A DNA stretch of 64,000 bases from Christiangramia aestuarii (GTDB lineage: Bacteria; Bacteroidota; Bacteroidia; Flavobacteriales; Flavobacteriaceae): the NCBI RefSeq assembly GCF_009735585.1, contig NZ_VJVW01000003.1, positions 248,001 to 312,000 on the forward strand, given 5' to 3'. This document shows positions 8,413-17,142 of the stretch, one piece after another (position 1 is the stretch's first letter; each line of letters opens with the position of its first letter). The notes beneath the pieces were generated by a model, which saw only the letters and a program-made list of their open reading frames with translations, ran no database searches and was not told the origin of the DNA. The position numbers were made by a program, and so were the translations under genes.

Positions 8413-10965
8413 TTAAGATTCAGTTTCTTCAACCGATTTCTTAATATCTATCGTCAATTCGTTCTTCTTTTCGTCCAGGTCCATTACGATCTTATCTCCT
8501 TCTTTAAGTTTGGAGGTAATAATCTCCTCGGCCAGTGCATCCTCGATATATTTCTGGATAGCCCGGTTAAGAGGTCTGGCACCATATTGTTTGTCAAAGC
8601 CCTTTTCAGCAATAAAATCTTTGGCTTTATCCGTTAGGCTTAGATCATAACCAAGACCATGGATTCTGTCGAACAATTTGGCAAGCTCGATATCGATGAT
8701 CTTGTGGATATCCTCTCTTTCAAGTGAATTGAATATTACCACGTCATCTATACGGTTCAGGAACTCCGGAGCGAAAGCCTTTTTAAGCGCATTTTCAATA
8801 ACGCTTCTGGCATTGTCATCTACCTGTGATTTCTGTGCAGCAGTTCCAAAACCTACTCCCTGACCAAAATCCTTAAGTTTTCTGGCCCCAATATTCGAGG
8901 TCATGATAATGATCGTATTCCTGAAATCTATCTTTCTTCCAAGGCTGTCGGTCAGGTAACCATCATCCAGCACCTGTAAAAGCATATTGAACACATCTGG
9001 GTGAGCTTTTTCAACCTCGTCAAGCAGAACTACAGCGTATGGTTTTCTTCTTACTTTTTCGGTAAGCTGTCCACCTTCTTCATAGCCAACATACCCGGGA
9101 GGTGCACCAATTAGTCTGGATACAGCGAACTTTTCCATGTATTCGCTCATGTCTATCCTTATCAATGCATCTTCGTTATCGAAAAGTTCACGAGCAAGAA
9201 CTTTAGCCAGCTGGGTCTTACCGACACCGGTTTGACCAAGGAAAATGAAGGATCCAATTGGTTTGTTCGGGTCTTTCAATCCGGCCCTGTTTCTCTGGAT
9301 AGCTTTTACCACTTTACCTACAGCTTCATCCTGGCCAATAACTTTACCCTTTATCTTCTTGGGTAATTCTACCAGTTTATTGCTTTCGGTCTGAGCGATC
9401 CTGTTAACAGGAATACCTGTCATCATGGAAACCACATCGGCTACACTATCTTCAGAAACTGTTTCTTTATGTTTTTTGGATTCTTCTTCCCATTTTTCTT
9501 GGGCTATGCTAAGTTCTTTTTCAAGATTCTTTTCATCATCCCTTAATTTAGCAGCTTCCTCGTATTTCTGCTTTTTTACTACAGAATTCTTGTTCTCCCT
9601 AACCTCCTCAAGTCTTCTTTCCAGGTCAAGGATTTGCTTTGGAACGTCGATATTGGTAATGTGTACACGGGAACCAGCTTCATCCAGGGCGTCGATAGCC
9701 TTGTCTGGAAGGAACCTGTCGGTCATATACCTGTTAGTCAATTTTACACAGGCCTGTATTGCCTCGTCTGTGTAGGCAACATTATGGTGTTCCTCGTACT
9801 TGTTTTTGATATTATTAAGGATCTCGATGGTTTCCTCTACCGTAGTAGGTTCTACGATCACCTTCTGGAATCTTCTTTCAAGGGCTCCATCTTTTTCGAT
9901 ATACTGCCTGTATTCATCCAGGGTAGTGGCACCTATACATTGTATTTCGCCACGAGCAAGAGCAGGTTTGAACATGTTGCTGGCATCCAGGCTACCTGTA
10001 GCGCCACCGGCACCAACTATAGTATGGATCTCATCGATGAAAAGGATGATATCATCATTCTTCTCAAGTTCGTTCATTACCGCTTTCATACGCTCTTCGA
10101 ACTGCCCACGATATTTGGTACCTGCAACTAAACTTGCGAGATCAAGGGTCACCACTCGCTTATCGAAAAGTATTCTTGATACTTTTCTTTTAACGATGCG
10201 CAGTGCCAGACCTTCGGCTATAGCAGATTTACCAACACCAGGCTCCCCAATCAGGAGTGGGTTGTTCTTTTTTCTACGGCTCAATATCTGGGAAACCCTT
10301 TCAATTTCCTTTTCTCTTCCAACAACCGGGTCCAGTTTGTCGGCTTCAGCGAGCGCAGTTAGGTCTCTTCCAAAATTATCCAGAACCGGGGTCTTGGATT
10401 TTTTCGAGGTTTTTCCTGTGCTTCCGCTACCGCTGAATGGGTTCTCTCTGGTGGCATCGTCACCATCATCGTCTGAAAAAGATTCTGCAGACGGGCTGTC
10501 CACGAAATCATCTTCGTCGCTGGCGATCATGTATTTAAACTGATCTTTTACTCCGTCGTAATCTATTTTCAATTTATTCAACAGTTTGGTTGTAGGATCG
10601 TTTTCGTTTCTTAAAATACATAGTAACAGGTGGGCAGTATTGATAGAAGAACTCTGGAATAGCTTTGCCTCCAGGAAAGTTGTCTTCAATGCACGCTCTG
10701 CCTGCCTGGTTAAATGCAGGTTTCTTTTTTCATTACTAATAGTAACGGTATTAGGATTAGCGGGGCTTAGGATCTCAACCTTACGTCTTAAATGACCGAG
10801 GTCTATTTCTAAAGCGTTCAATATTTCTATAGCTTTCCCATCACCGTCTCTCAGCAAACCGAGCATAAGATGTTCAGTCCCGATAAAATCGTGGCCAAGT
10901 CTTAATGCTTCTTCTTTACTATAAGCAATGACATCTTTTACTCTTGGTGAAAAATTATCATCCAT
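8413..10965 (-). CDS. clpC: ATP-dependent Clp protease ATPase ClpC
   Basis: Hsp100 unfoldase of about 850 residues that feeds substrates to ClpP. Domains in order: N-terminal Clp repeats (residues about 1-150, IGTEHLMLGLL and NTAHLLLCIL), an acidic and Ser/Gly-rich linker, NBD1 with Walker A GEPGVGKS at about 239 and Walker B ILFIDEIHT, a UVR-containing coiled-coil M domain, and NBD2 with Walker A GQTGVGKT at about 576 and the sensor region GARPLNRAI near the end. I start at 10965 (MDDNFSPRVKDV), the usual ClpC N-terminus; an in-frame start 6 codons upstream exists at 10983. It is divergent from gyrA across a 247-base spacer. No ctsR/mcsAB partners are present, as expected outside Firmicutes. 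Confidence 0.96.
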   Translation of the reverse strand: MDDNFSPRVKDVIAYSKEEALRLGHDFIGTEHLMLGLLRDGDGKAIEILNALEIDLGHLRRKVEILSPANPNTVTISNEKRNLHLTRQAERALKTTFLEAKLFQSSSINTAHLLLCILRNENDPTTKLLNKLKIDYDGVKDQFKYMIASDEDDFVDSPSAESFSDDDGDDATRENPFSGSGSTGKTSKKSKTPVLDNFGRDLTALAEADKLDPVVGREKEIERVSQILSRRKKNNPLLIGEPGVGKSAIAEGLALRIVKRKVSRILFDKRVVTLDLASLVAGTKYRGQFEERMKAVMNELEKNDDIILFIDEIHTIVGAGGATGSLDASNMFKPALARGEIQCIGATTLDEYRQYIEKDGALERRFQKVIVEPTTVEETIEILNNIKNKYEEHHNVAYTDEAIQACVKLTNRYMTDRFLPDKAIDALDEAGSRVHITNIDVPKQILDLERRLEEVRENKNSVVKKQKYEEAAKLRDDEKNLEKELSIAQEKWEEESKKHKETVSEDSVADVVSMMTGIPVNRIAQTESNKLVELPKKIKGKVIGQDEAVGKVVKAIQRNRAGLKDPNKPIGSFIFLGQTGVGKTQLAKVLARELFDNEDALIRIDMSEYMEKFAVSRLIGAPPGYVGYEEGGQLTEKVRRKPYAVVLLDEVEKAHPDVFNMLLQVLDDGYLTDSLGRKIDFRNTIIIMTSNIGARKLKDFGQGVGFGTAAQKSQVDDNARSVIENALKKAFAPEFLNRIDDVVIFNSLEREDIHKIIDIELAKLFDRIHGLGYDLSLTDKAKDFIAEKGFDKQYGARPLNRAIQKYIEDALAEEIITSKLKEGDKIVMDLDEKKNELTIDIKKSVEETES

Positions 10966-11044
10966 TTTATCTTCCTTTCTCAAATTTTATTTCACTCGAA
11001 TTAGGACAAAAATTGTACCTAACAGGGAGTTAGTAGCTAATTGA

Positions 11045-11052
11045 CAAAATTA
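11045..11052 (-). promoter_or_regulatory. Possible clpC -7 promoter box
   Basis: The minus strand reads TAATTTTG (complement of 11045-11052), a full TAnnTTTG match, about 80 bases upstream of the clpC start. I see no convincing TTTG -33 element at 19 bases, so this is tentative. The rest of the 247-base clpC-gyrA spacer shows no other clear element. Confidence 0.35.
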
Positions 11053-11212
11053 CTTTCAATAATCAAAGTGTAAAATAGTGAACTTATTAACCAAAACGCA
11101 ATAAAAATTTGTTAATAAAAATAAGGGGAAGTCAATGTTCATTGCCTTTCAATGAAGGAGAAAATATGTAAATTGCCCCTTAGATTTTTTGAGATAAATT
11201 AAAATTTTAAGT

Positions 11213-13744
11213 ATGGCTGAAGGAGAAAAGCTAATTCCTATCAACATTGAAGATGAAATGAAATCGGCCTACATCGATTACTCGATGTCGGTCATTGTGT
11301 CACGTGCTCTTCCAGATGTGCGTGATGGTTTAAAACCCGTGCACAGAAGAGTATTGTACGGTATGTACGAGCTTGGAGTTCTTTCAAATAGAGCCTATAA
11401 AAAATCGGCAAGAATCGTTGGGGAAGTTTTAGGTAAGTATCACCCTCACGGTGATTCTTCTGTTTACGACACCATGGTTAGGATGGCCCAGCACTGGAGC
11501 ATGAGGTATATGCTAGTAGACGGCCAGGGTAACTTTGGATCTGTTGATGGCGATAGCCCTGCAGCGATGCGTTATACTGAGGCGCGTATGCGTAAGATCA
11601 GCGAGGATATGTTAGCTGATATCGATAAGGAGACTGTAGATACACAACTTAACTTCGATGATTCGCTTAGTGAGCCGGTGGTAATGCCAACCAGGGTTCC
11701 CAACCTTTTAGTTAATGGTGCCAGCGGTATTGCCGTAGGTATGGCGACCAATATGCCTCCGCATAACCTTTCTGAAGTCATAGATGGAACCGTTGCTTAT
11801 ATAGATAACCATGACATCGAGATCGATGAGCTTATTGAGCACATCAAGGCTCCAGATTTCCCAACCGGGGGGATTATTTACGGTTACGATGGGGTTAAAG
11901 AAGCTTTTAAGACCGGGCGAGGAAGGATCGTGATGCGTGCCAAGTCTCATATGGAGGAGATAAACGGAAGAGAATATCTTGTAGTTACGGAAATTCCATA
12001 TCAGGTGAACAAGGCCGATATGATCAAGAAAACGGCCGACCTTGTAAATGAAAAGAAAATTGAAGGTATCAGTCTTATCCGGGATGAGTCAGATCGTAAC
12101 GGAATGCGAATCGTATACCAGTTAAAAAGAGATGCGATCCCTAATATCGTATTGAATACCTTATTCAAGCATACTGCTTTACAATCTTCCTTTAGTGTGA
12201 ACAATATCGCACTTGTAAACGGAAGACCAGAAATGCTTAATCTTAAGGATATCATATATCATTTTGTTGAACACAGGCATGATGTGGTTGTTCGCAGAAC
12301 TGAATTTGAATTGAAGAAAGCCAAAGACAGGGCTCATATCCTTGAAGGGTTGATCATTGCTTCAGATAATATTGATGAAGTGATCGCTATCATTAGAGCT
12401 TCTTCTAACGCCGATGAGGCACGTACCAAGTTAATGGAGCGTTTTGAGCTTTCTGAAGTTCAGGCCAAGGCGATCGTAGAAATGAGGTTGAGGCAGCTTA
12501 CCGGCCTGGAGCAGGATAAGCTGAGAGCTGAATATGACGAGATACTTAAGACAATTGAAGACCTTGAAGACATTCTTGCCCGTAAAGAGCGTAGAATGGA
12601 AGTGATCAAGGATGAGCTTCTTGAGGTAAAAGAAAAATATGGTGATGAGAGAAGATCACAGATAGAATATTCTGGAGGTGACCTGAGTATCGAAGATATG
12701 ATCCCAGATGAGAGAGTGGTGATCACCATTTCTCATGCCGGTTATATTAAAAGGACTTCACTTACCGAATATAAGACTCAGAATAGAGGAGGGGTTGGAC
12801 AAAAAGGAACAAATACCAGGAACGAGGATTTCCTTGAATATCTGTTCGTTGGTACCAACCACCAGTATATGTTATTCTTTACCAAGAACGGTAAATGTTA
12901 CTGGATGAGGGTTTACGAAATTCCTGAAGGAAGTAAAGCTTCGAAAGGTAGGGCAATTCAAAACCTTATAAATATCGAGCCGGAAGATAAGGTAAATGCC
13001 TTTATATGTACCCAGGATCTAAAAGATGAAAAGTACGTAAACGAGCATTTCGTGATCATGGCTACTAAGAAAGGTCAGGTTAAAAAGACCAGGCTTGAGA
13101 AATACTCTCGCCCTCGTACCAACGGGATCAACGCGATCACTATTAAGGAAGGGGATGAGCTGTTGGAAGCTAAATTAACTACAGGTAACAGCCAGATCAT
13201 GTTGGGGCTTCGTAGTGGTAAGGCTATCAGGTTTGAGGAAAGCAAGACCAGGCCTATGGGTAGAAACGCTTCCGGAGTTAGAGGGATCACCCTGGCAGAT
13301 GACAATGACGAAGTGGTAGGAATGGTTTCTGTTAACGACTTTGAATCAGATATACTTGTTGTTTCAGAAAATGGTTACGGGAAACGATCAAGCCTTGAAG
13401 ATTATCGTATTACCAATAGAGGTGGTAAAGGGGTTAAGACAATATCGGTGACCGAAAAGACAGGACAACTTGTCGCAATTAAGAACGTATCAGATGTTGA
13501 TGATCTTATGATTATCAACAAATCTGGAATCGTGATCCGTATGGCTGTAGAAGATCTACGCGTTATGGGTCGTGCAACCCAGGGAGTTAGACTGATAAAT
13601 CTTAAAGGTAACGATGCTATCGCAGCAGTGGCTAAAGTGCTTCATGATGAGGATGATGTAGATAATATGGAAGACGCCGAAAAGCCTGTAGGTGGTGAGG
13701 AACCAGCGAATGGCACAACTATTGTAGATGATAGTGAGGAATAA
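11213..13744 (+). CDS. gyrA: DNA gyrase subunit A
   Basis: Catalytic DNA-breakage subunit of gyrase, 843 residues. The active-site tyrosine is Y121 in [10 protein letters not shown]. The quinolone-resistance region [14 protein letters not shown] keeps Ser at 82 and Asp at 86 (positions matching E. coli S83 and D87), the susceptible-type residues. The C-terminal half carries six beta-pinwheel blades, and the GyrA box is visible as GGVGQKG (QRGGKG-type motif in NRGGVGQKG), which distinguishes gyrase from topoisomerase IV ParC. The end is an acidic tail, a common autoregulatory feature. gyrB is not in the window. A TPR gene follows after 23 bases. Confidence 0.97.
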   Translation: MAEGEKLIPINIEDEMKSAYIDYSMSVIVSRALPDVRDGLKPVHRRVLYGMYELGVLSNRAYKKSARIVGEVLGKYHPHGDSSVYDTMVRMAQHWSMRYMLVDGQGNFGSVDGDSPAAMRYTEARMRKISEDMLADIDKETVDTQLNFDDSLSEPVVMPTRVPNLLVNGASGIAVGMATNMPPHNLSEVIDGTVAYIDNHDIEIDELIEHIKAPDFPTGGIIYGYDGVKEAFKTGRGRIVMRAKSHMEEINGREYLVVTEIPYQVNKADMIKKTADLVNEKKIEGISLIRDESDRNGMRIVYQLKRDAIPNIVLNTLFKHTALQSSFSVNNIALVNGRPEMLNLKDIIYHFVEHRHDVVVRRTEFELKKAKDRAHILEGLIIASDNIDEVIAIIRASSNADEARTKLMERFELSEVQAKAIVEMRLRQLTGLEQDKLRAEYDEILKTIEDLEDILARKERRMEVIKDELLEVKEKYGDERRSQIEYSGGDLSIEDMIPDERVVITISHAGYIKRTSLTEYKTQNRGGVGQKGTNTRNEDFLEYLFVGTNHQYMLFFTKNGKCYWMRVYEIPEGSKASKGRAIQNLINIEPEDKVNAFICTQDLKDEKYVNEHFVIMATKKGQVKKTRLEKYSRPRTNGINAITIKEGDELLEAKLTTGNSQIMLGLRSGKAIRFEESKTRPMGRNASGVRGITLADDNDEVVGMVSVNDFESDILVVSENGYGKRSSLEDYRITNRGGKGVKTISVTEKTGQLVAIKNVSDVDDLMIINKSGIVIRMAVEDLRVMGRATQGVRLINLKGNDAIAAVAKVLHDEDDVDNMEDAEKPVGGEEPANGTTIVDDSEE

Positions 13745-13767
13745 AAAAAATTAAAACCAAAACAAAC

Positions 13768-15006
13768 ATGAAGACTAATATTTTGACAGCAGCGGCAGTG
13801 TCATTTCTAACCATGACAGCGGTTGCTCAAAAAGATCAAGTAAAAAACGCTGAAGACGCGCTTGAAGACGGTAACTACGCCGAAGCTAAGGCCCAGCTTA
13901 AAGTAGCTGAGCCAAATCTTAGTGAGCTTAACGACAGGTGGCAGGAAAATTTTTACCTGTATAAAGGTAAAGCTTACATGGGCGACGGTAAAACCGCTTC
14001 CGCAGAAGATCTTAAAACTGCAGCAGAGGCTTTCCAGAAAGCTTCTGAAATGGGAAGCGATGAAGCTACCGAGGCTTTGACAGCTTTAAAGAACAATTTA
14101 ATCCAAAGCGCTATTGCCGATCAGAATAAGGAAGAATATGCTTCTGCAGCCGATAAACTTTACACAAGTTACCAGCTAAGTAAAACAGATACAGTATATC
14201 TATATTATGCGGCAAATAATATGGTGCAGGCTAAGGATTATGATAAGGCAGTTGAGTATCTTGAGTTACTTAACGAATTAGATTATGATGGTTCTGGTAA
14301 GGCGTATACAGCTGTTAATGTTGAGACCGGGGAAAGAGAGAACCTTGGTTCTAAACAACAAATGGACCTAATGGTTAAAACTGAGCAATATAAAGAGCCA
14401 GAGGTTGAGAACATTCCATCTAAAAAAGGTGATATCGCACAGCTGATCGCGAGAATCTACATCAGCCAGGAGCAGTATGATAAAGCTATCGCTGCGATGG
14501 ATAAGGCTAAAGCCACAAACCCTGACGATATGGGATTACTTCAGGCTGAAGCTAATATGTACTACCAGATGGGAGAGAAAGATAAAGCAAGAGAGATCCT
14601 TGAAGAAGTAGCTGCTAAAGATCCTTCAGATCCTCTAACTTTCAACAACATTGGTTTAATGTATGCTGAAATTGAAGATACAGAGAAAGCAATCGACTTT
14701 TATAAGAAGGCACTGGAGATAGATCCAGAATTCAACGAGGCTAGAGTGAACATGATCGCGGCTAAATTACAGGCTGAAAAAGAGATCATAGACGAAATGA
14801 ATGGTCTTGGAATGAGTAAGGCAGATAACCAGCGTTATGATGAGCTGGATGCTGAAAGAAAAGAGCTTTATAAATCTGTTCTTCCAGATCTTGAAAAAGC
14901 GATGGAAGTAGATCCAGATAATAAAGATATCATCCAAACTGCAATGAACCTTTACTCTAATCTTGGAAATCAGGAAAAAGTAGAGGAGCTTAAAGCTAAG
15001 ATGTAA
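13768..15006 (+). CDS. Periplasmic/secreted TPR-repeat protein
   Basis: A 412-residue protein with a signal peptide (MKTNILTAAAVSFLTMTAVAQ, cleavage after A-Q region near 21) and tetratricopeptide repeats. Repeats are seen at the N-terminus (AEDALEDGNYAEAKAQL), in the middle (ARIYISQEQYDKAIAAMDKA, PDDMGLLQAEANMYYQMGEK), and at the C-terminus (FNNIGLMYAEIEDTEKAIDF, AMEVDPDNKDI). Such proteins usually scaffold envelope complexes; the partner is unknown. It begins 23 bases after gyrA and ends in a strong terminator, so a gyrA-TPR transcript is likely. Functional linkage to gyrase is not implied. Confidence 0.88.
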   Translation: MKTNILTAAAVSFLTMTAVAQKDQVKNAEDALEDGNYAEAKAQLKVAEPNLSELNDRWQENFYLYKGKAYMGDGKTASAEDLKTAAEAFQKASEMGSDEATEALTALKNNLIQSAIADQNKEEYASAADKLYTSYQLSKTDTVYLYYAANNMVQAKDYDKAVEYLELLNELDYDGSGKAYTAVNVETGERENLGSKQQMDLMVKTEQYKEPEVENIPSKKGDIAQLIARIYISQEQYDKAIAAMDKAKATNPDDMGLLQAEANMYYQMGEKDKAREILEEVAAKDPSDPLTFNNIGLMYAEIEDTEKAIDFYKKALEIDPEFNEARVNMIAAKLQAEKEIIDEMNGLGMSKADNQRYDELDAERKELYKSVLPDLEKAMEVDPDNKDIIQTAMNLYSNLGNQEKVEELKAKM

Positions 15007-15033
15007 GATCAATAATATAGATCAATAATAAAA

Positions 15034-15054
15034 GCCCGCTGAATTTCAGCGGGC
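15034..15054 (+). terminator. Terminator after the gyrA-TPR unit
   Basis: GCCCGCTGA/TCAGCGGGC, a 9-bp stem with a 3-base loop, flanked by AAAA and TTTT. It lies between the TPR gene and the convergent NlpC/P60-like gene and could serve both strands. Confidence 0.88.
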
Positions 15055-15079
15055 TTTTACTTTTTAATATTTTAAGTAA

Positions 15080-15832
15080 TTATATGATCTTCTTGATTAC
15101 CCTTAGTTTATGGGTATGTTTTCTAAGTTCAGCATTAAAGATGCCTGAATGGTCTATCCTGTCCACACGAACCTTTCCATCTACATGTATTACGTAATTA
15201 TCTTTCATCATTAGGCCTACATGGTTGATCACACCTTCATTATCATCAAAAAAAGCAAGATCTCCGGGTTCGCTTTCTTCAATAAAGCTAAGAGCTTCTC
15301 CCTGTTTGGCCTGGTCTGCGGCATTTCTTTTTATCTGGCACCCATTTAGTTTGTATACCATCTGGGTGAGCCCGCTATTGTCAATTCCGAAAGGACTTTT
15401 CCCTCCAGAAATATGTGGCGAGTTCAGGTAAAGAACGGCAGTATTGATAAGGTTATCCTTGTGGGTTAACCTGGGCCTGGTCTTTTCTCCTTCAAAACTG
15501 TGATTGAGCTTTCCGGAATAGTTCAGGACGGCTCCAAGCGGAATAGGCATTAATAGACCACTTTCATCGGTCACATATTCTATAAGGTCTGTTGAAAGCA
15601 GGCTTTGTGATTCTTCCAGCTGGAAGTAATCATCCTCTTCGATCTTTCTATACTGTTTATTGTCGATCCAGGCTTCGAAATCATCAAATGAATTTCTGAT
15701 CCTGCTCCAGTGAGCTCGTTCTTCGAGGATCTTAAAATGTTCACCATATAAGAGCTGGGACGTCATCTCTGCTTGATGAGATGACGTAGCTCTTAGCGGT
15801 ACTGTACTTAAATGGCAAATACCGTATTGCAT
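15080..15832 (-). CDS. NlpC/P60-like protein, catalytic Cys replaced
   Basis: A 250-residue cytoplasmic-looking protein without a signal peptide. An N-terminal SH3b-like region (VPLRATSSHQAEMTSQLLYGE, then HWSRIRNSFDDFEAWI, about 10-60) precedes a C-terminal NlpC/P60 (C40) domain. C40 enzymes cut the gamma-D-Glu-diaminopimelate bond in muropeptides using a Cys-His-His triad. Here the nucleophile position in FGIDNSGLTQ is Asn152 (AAT at 15377-15379) instead of Cys, while His204 (NHVGL) and His216 (VIHVDG) remain. The preceding segment reads HISGGK where homologues usually have an aromatic YLWGG-type sequence. It therefore looks like a pseudo-enzyme or binding protein. A Cys lies 13 residues later (NGC, residue 165) but not in the motif. 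It starts 15 bases downstream of the thiolase gene, likely as an operon. Confidence 0.85.
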   Translation of the reverse strand: MQYGICHLSTVPLRATSSHQAEMTSQLLYGEHFKILEERAHWSRIRNSFDDFEAWIDNKQYRKIEEDDYFQLEESQSLLSTDLIEYVTDESGLLMPIPLGAVLNYSGKLNHSFEGEKTRPRLTHKDNLINTAVLYLNSPHISGGKSPFGIDNSGLTQMVYKLNGCQIKRNAADQAKQGEALSFIEESEPGDLAFFDDNEGVINHVGLMMKDNYVIHVDGKVRVDRIDHSGIFNAELRKHTHKLRVIKKII

Positions 15833-15847
15833 TAATCCTTAATCAAT

Positions 15848-17029
15848 TTAGGCATTGCGTTCTATGACCATGGCTGATGCTCCACCGCCTCCGTTACAGA
15901 TAGCAGCAGCACCAATCTTTCCGTTGTTCTGTTCCAGCACATTCATTAATGTGATAAGGATACGCACCCCGCTACATCCAAGAGGATGTCCTAAAGAAAC
16001 GGCCCCGCCATTCACATTGGTATTTTTATCAGATAATCCAAGTATCTTCATATTGGCTAGTCCAACTACAGAGAAAGCCTCATTGAATTCGAAGAAATCT
16101 ACTTCGTCCATTTTTACTCCGGCTTTATCTATTGCCTTTGGAAGCGCTTTTGACGGAGCGGTAGTGAACCATTTAGGTTCGGTTGCTGCATCGGCGTAAC
16201 TTTTTATGGTTACTAGAGGTTTAAGGCCAAGTTCATCTGCTTTTTCTCTACTCATTATTACCACGGCACCTGCACCATCGTTAATCGTAGATGCGTTGGC
16301 AGCGGTCACGGTTCCGTCTTTAGAGAATGCCGCTCTTAATTGAGGTATCTTTTCAAGCTTGATATTCTTAAATTCTTCATCCTCCTTTACTACTATAGGG
16401 TCACCTTTTCTTTGTGGAACCTCTACAGGAACAACTTCATTGTCGAATTTACCTTCTTTCCAGGCTTTGGCCGATCTTTCATAAGACTGAATGGCAAATT
16501 TATCCTGGTCTTCACGTGAAAAATCATGCTCCTTAGCACAAAGGTCTGCACAAACTCCCATCGCATTGTGATCGTAGGCATCTACCAGTCCGTCTTTCTG
16601 CATACCATCTTCCAGTGTGGCAGGACCAAATTTCTTTCCATTTCTCATATGTACATAATGAGGGATAAGGCTCATATTCTCCATGCCTCCGGCAACCACG
16701 ATATCGTTATCGCCAAGCATTATAGATTGAGCGCCCTGCATTACGGCTTTCATACCGCTGGCACACACTTTATTTACAGTAGTACATGGTACAGAATCTG
16801 GGATCCCGGCACCTAGTGAAGCCTGTCTTGCTGGAGCCTGCCCAACACCGGCCTGGACAACATTACCCATCAAAACTTCCTGAACCATTTCCGGTTTCAG
16901 ATTGATCTTTTCCAGGGCTCCTTTAATAGCTATGGAACCCAATTTTGTGGCAGGGATACTTGATAAGCTACCAAGAAAACTTCCTATTGGAGTCCTCGCA
17001 GCGCTTACTATTACTACTTCTTTATTCAT
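15848..17029 (-). CDS. Acetyl-CoA C-acyltransferase (thiolase)
   Basis: Thiolase of 393 residues. Catalysis of acetoacetyl-CoA formation or thiolytic cleavage uses Cys89 in VNKVCASGMKA, His in GGAVSLGHPLGCSG and the C-terminal Cys in AAICNGGGGASAMVIE; all three are present. It resembles the degradative/biosynthetic AtoB/PhaA type, with NINDGAGAVV-like ASTINDGAGAVV in the middle. No beta-oxidation genes adjoin it, so direction of use is unclear. It is transcribed leftward together with the NlpC/P60-like gene and is divergent from the HD phosphodiesterase. Confidence 0.95.
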   Translation of the reverse strand: MNKEVVIVSAARTPIGSFLGSLSSIPATKLGSIAIKGALEKINLKPEMVQEVLMGNVVQAGVGQAPARQASLGAGIPDSVPCTTVNKVCASGMKAVMQGAQSIMLGDNDIVVAGGMENMSLIPHYVHMRNGKKFGPATLEDGMQKDGLVDAYDHNAMGVCADLCAKEHDFSREDQDKFAIQSYERSAKAWKEGKFDNEVVPVEVPQRKGDPIVVKEDEEFKNIKLEKIPQLRAAFSKDGTVTAANASTINDGAGAVVIMSREKADELGLKPLVTIKSYADAATEPKWFTTAPSKALPKAIDKAGVKMDEVDFFEFNEAFSVVGLANMKILGLSDKNTNVNGGAVSLGHPLGCSGVRILITLMNVLEQNNGKIGAAAICNGGGGASAMVIERNA

Positions 17030-17116
17030 GTTTTAAGTTTAATTAATTCAAGAGTTGCGAAGTTAGTGATTTTATAAGGAATTAAATAACCTAAGCTTAT
17101 TCAGACCTATTTTTAC

Positions 17117-17124
17117 TACATTTG
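17117..17124 (+). promoter_or_regulatory. -7 box of the 7TM-HD gene
   Basis: TACATTTG matches TAnnTTTG. The predicted start of transcription is about 17131, leaving a 12-base leader to the ATG at 17143. A -33 TTG is not obvious. The longer in-frame TTG start at 17122 would overlap this box, which argues for 17143. Confidence 0.55.
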
Positions 17125-17142
17125 AGCATTACCCGAATATAT

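Noticed and set aside
9425-10543. Long plus-strand open frames opposite clpC
   Set aside because: They are antisense shadows of clpC: Ser/Leu-rich translations, no family motifs, and the minus-strand frame is clearly conserved ClpC.
17122-17142. Longer N-terminus of the 7TM-HD protein from TTG at 17122
   Set aside because: The start would overlap the -7 box TACATTTG at 17117-17124, so it is not part of the transcript.
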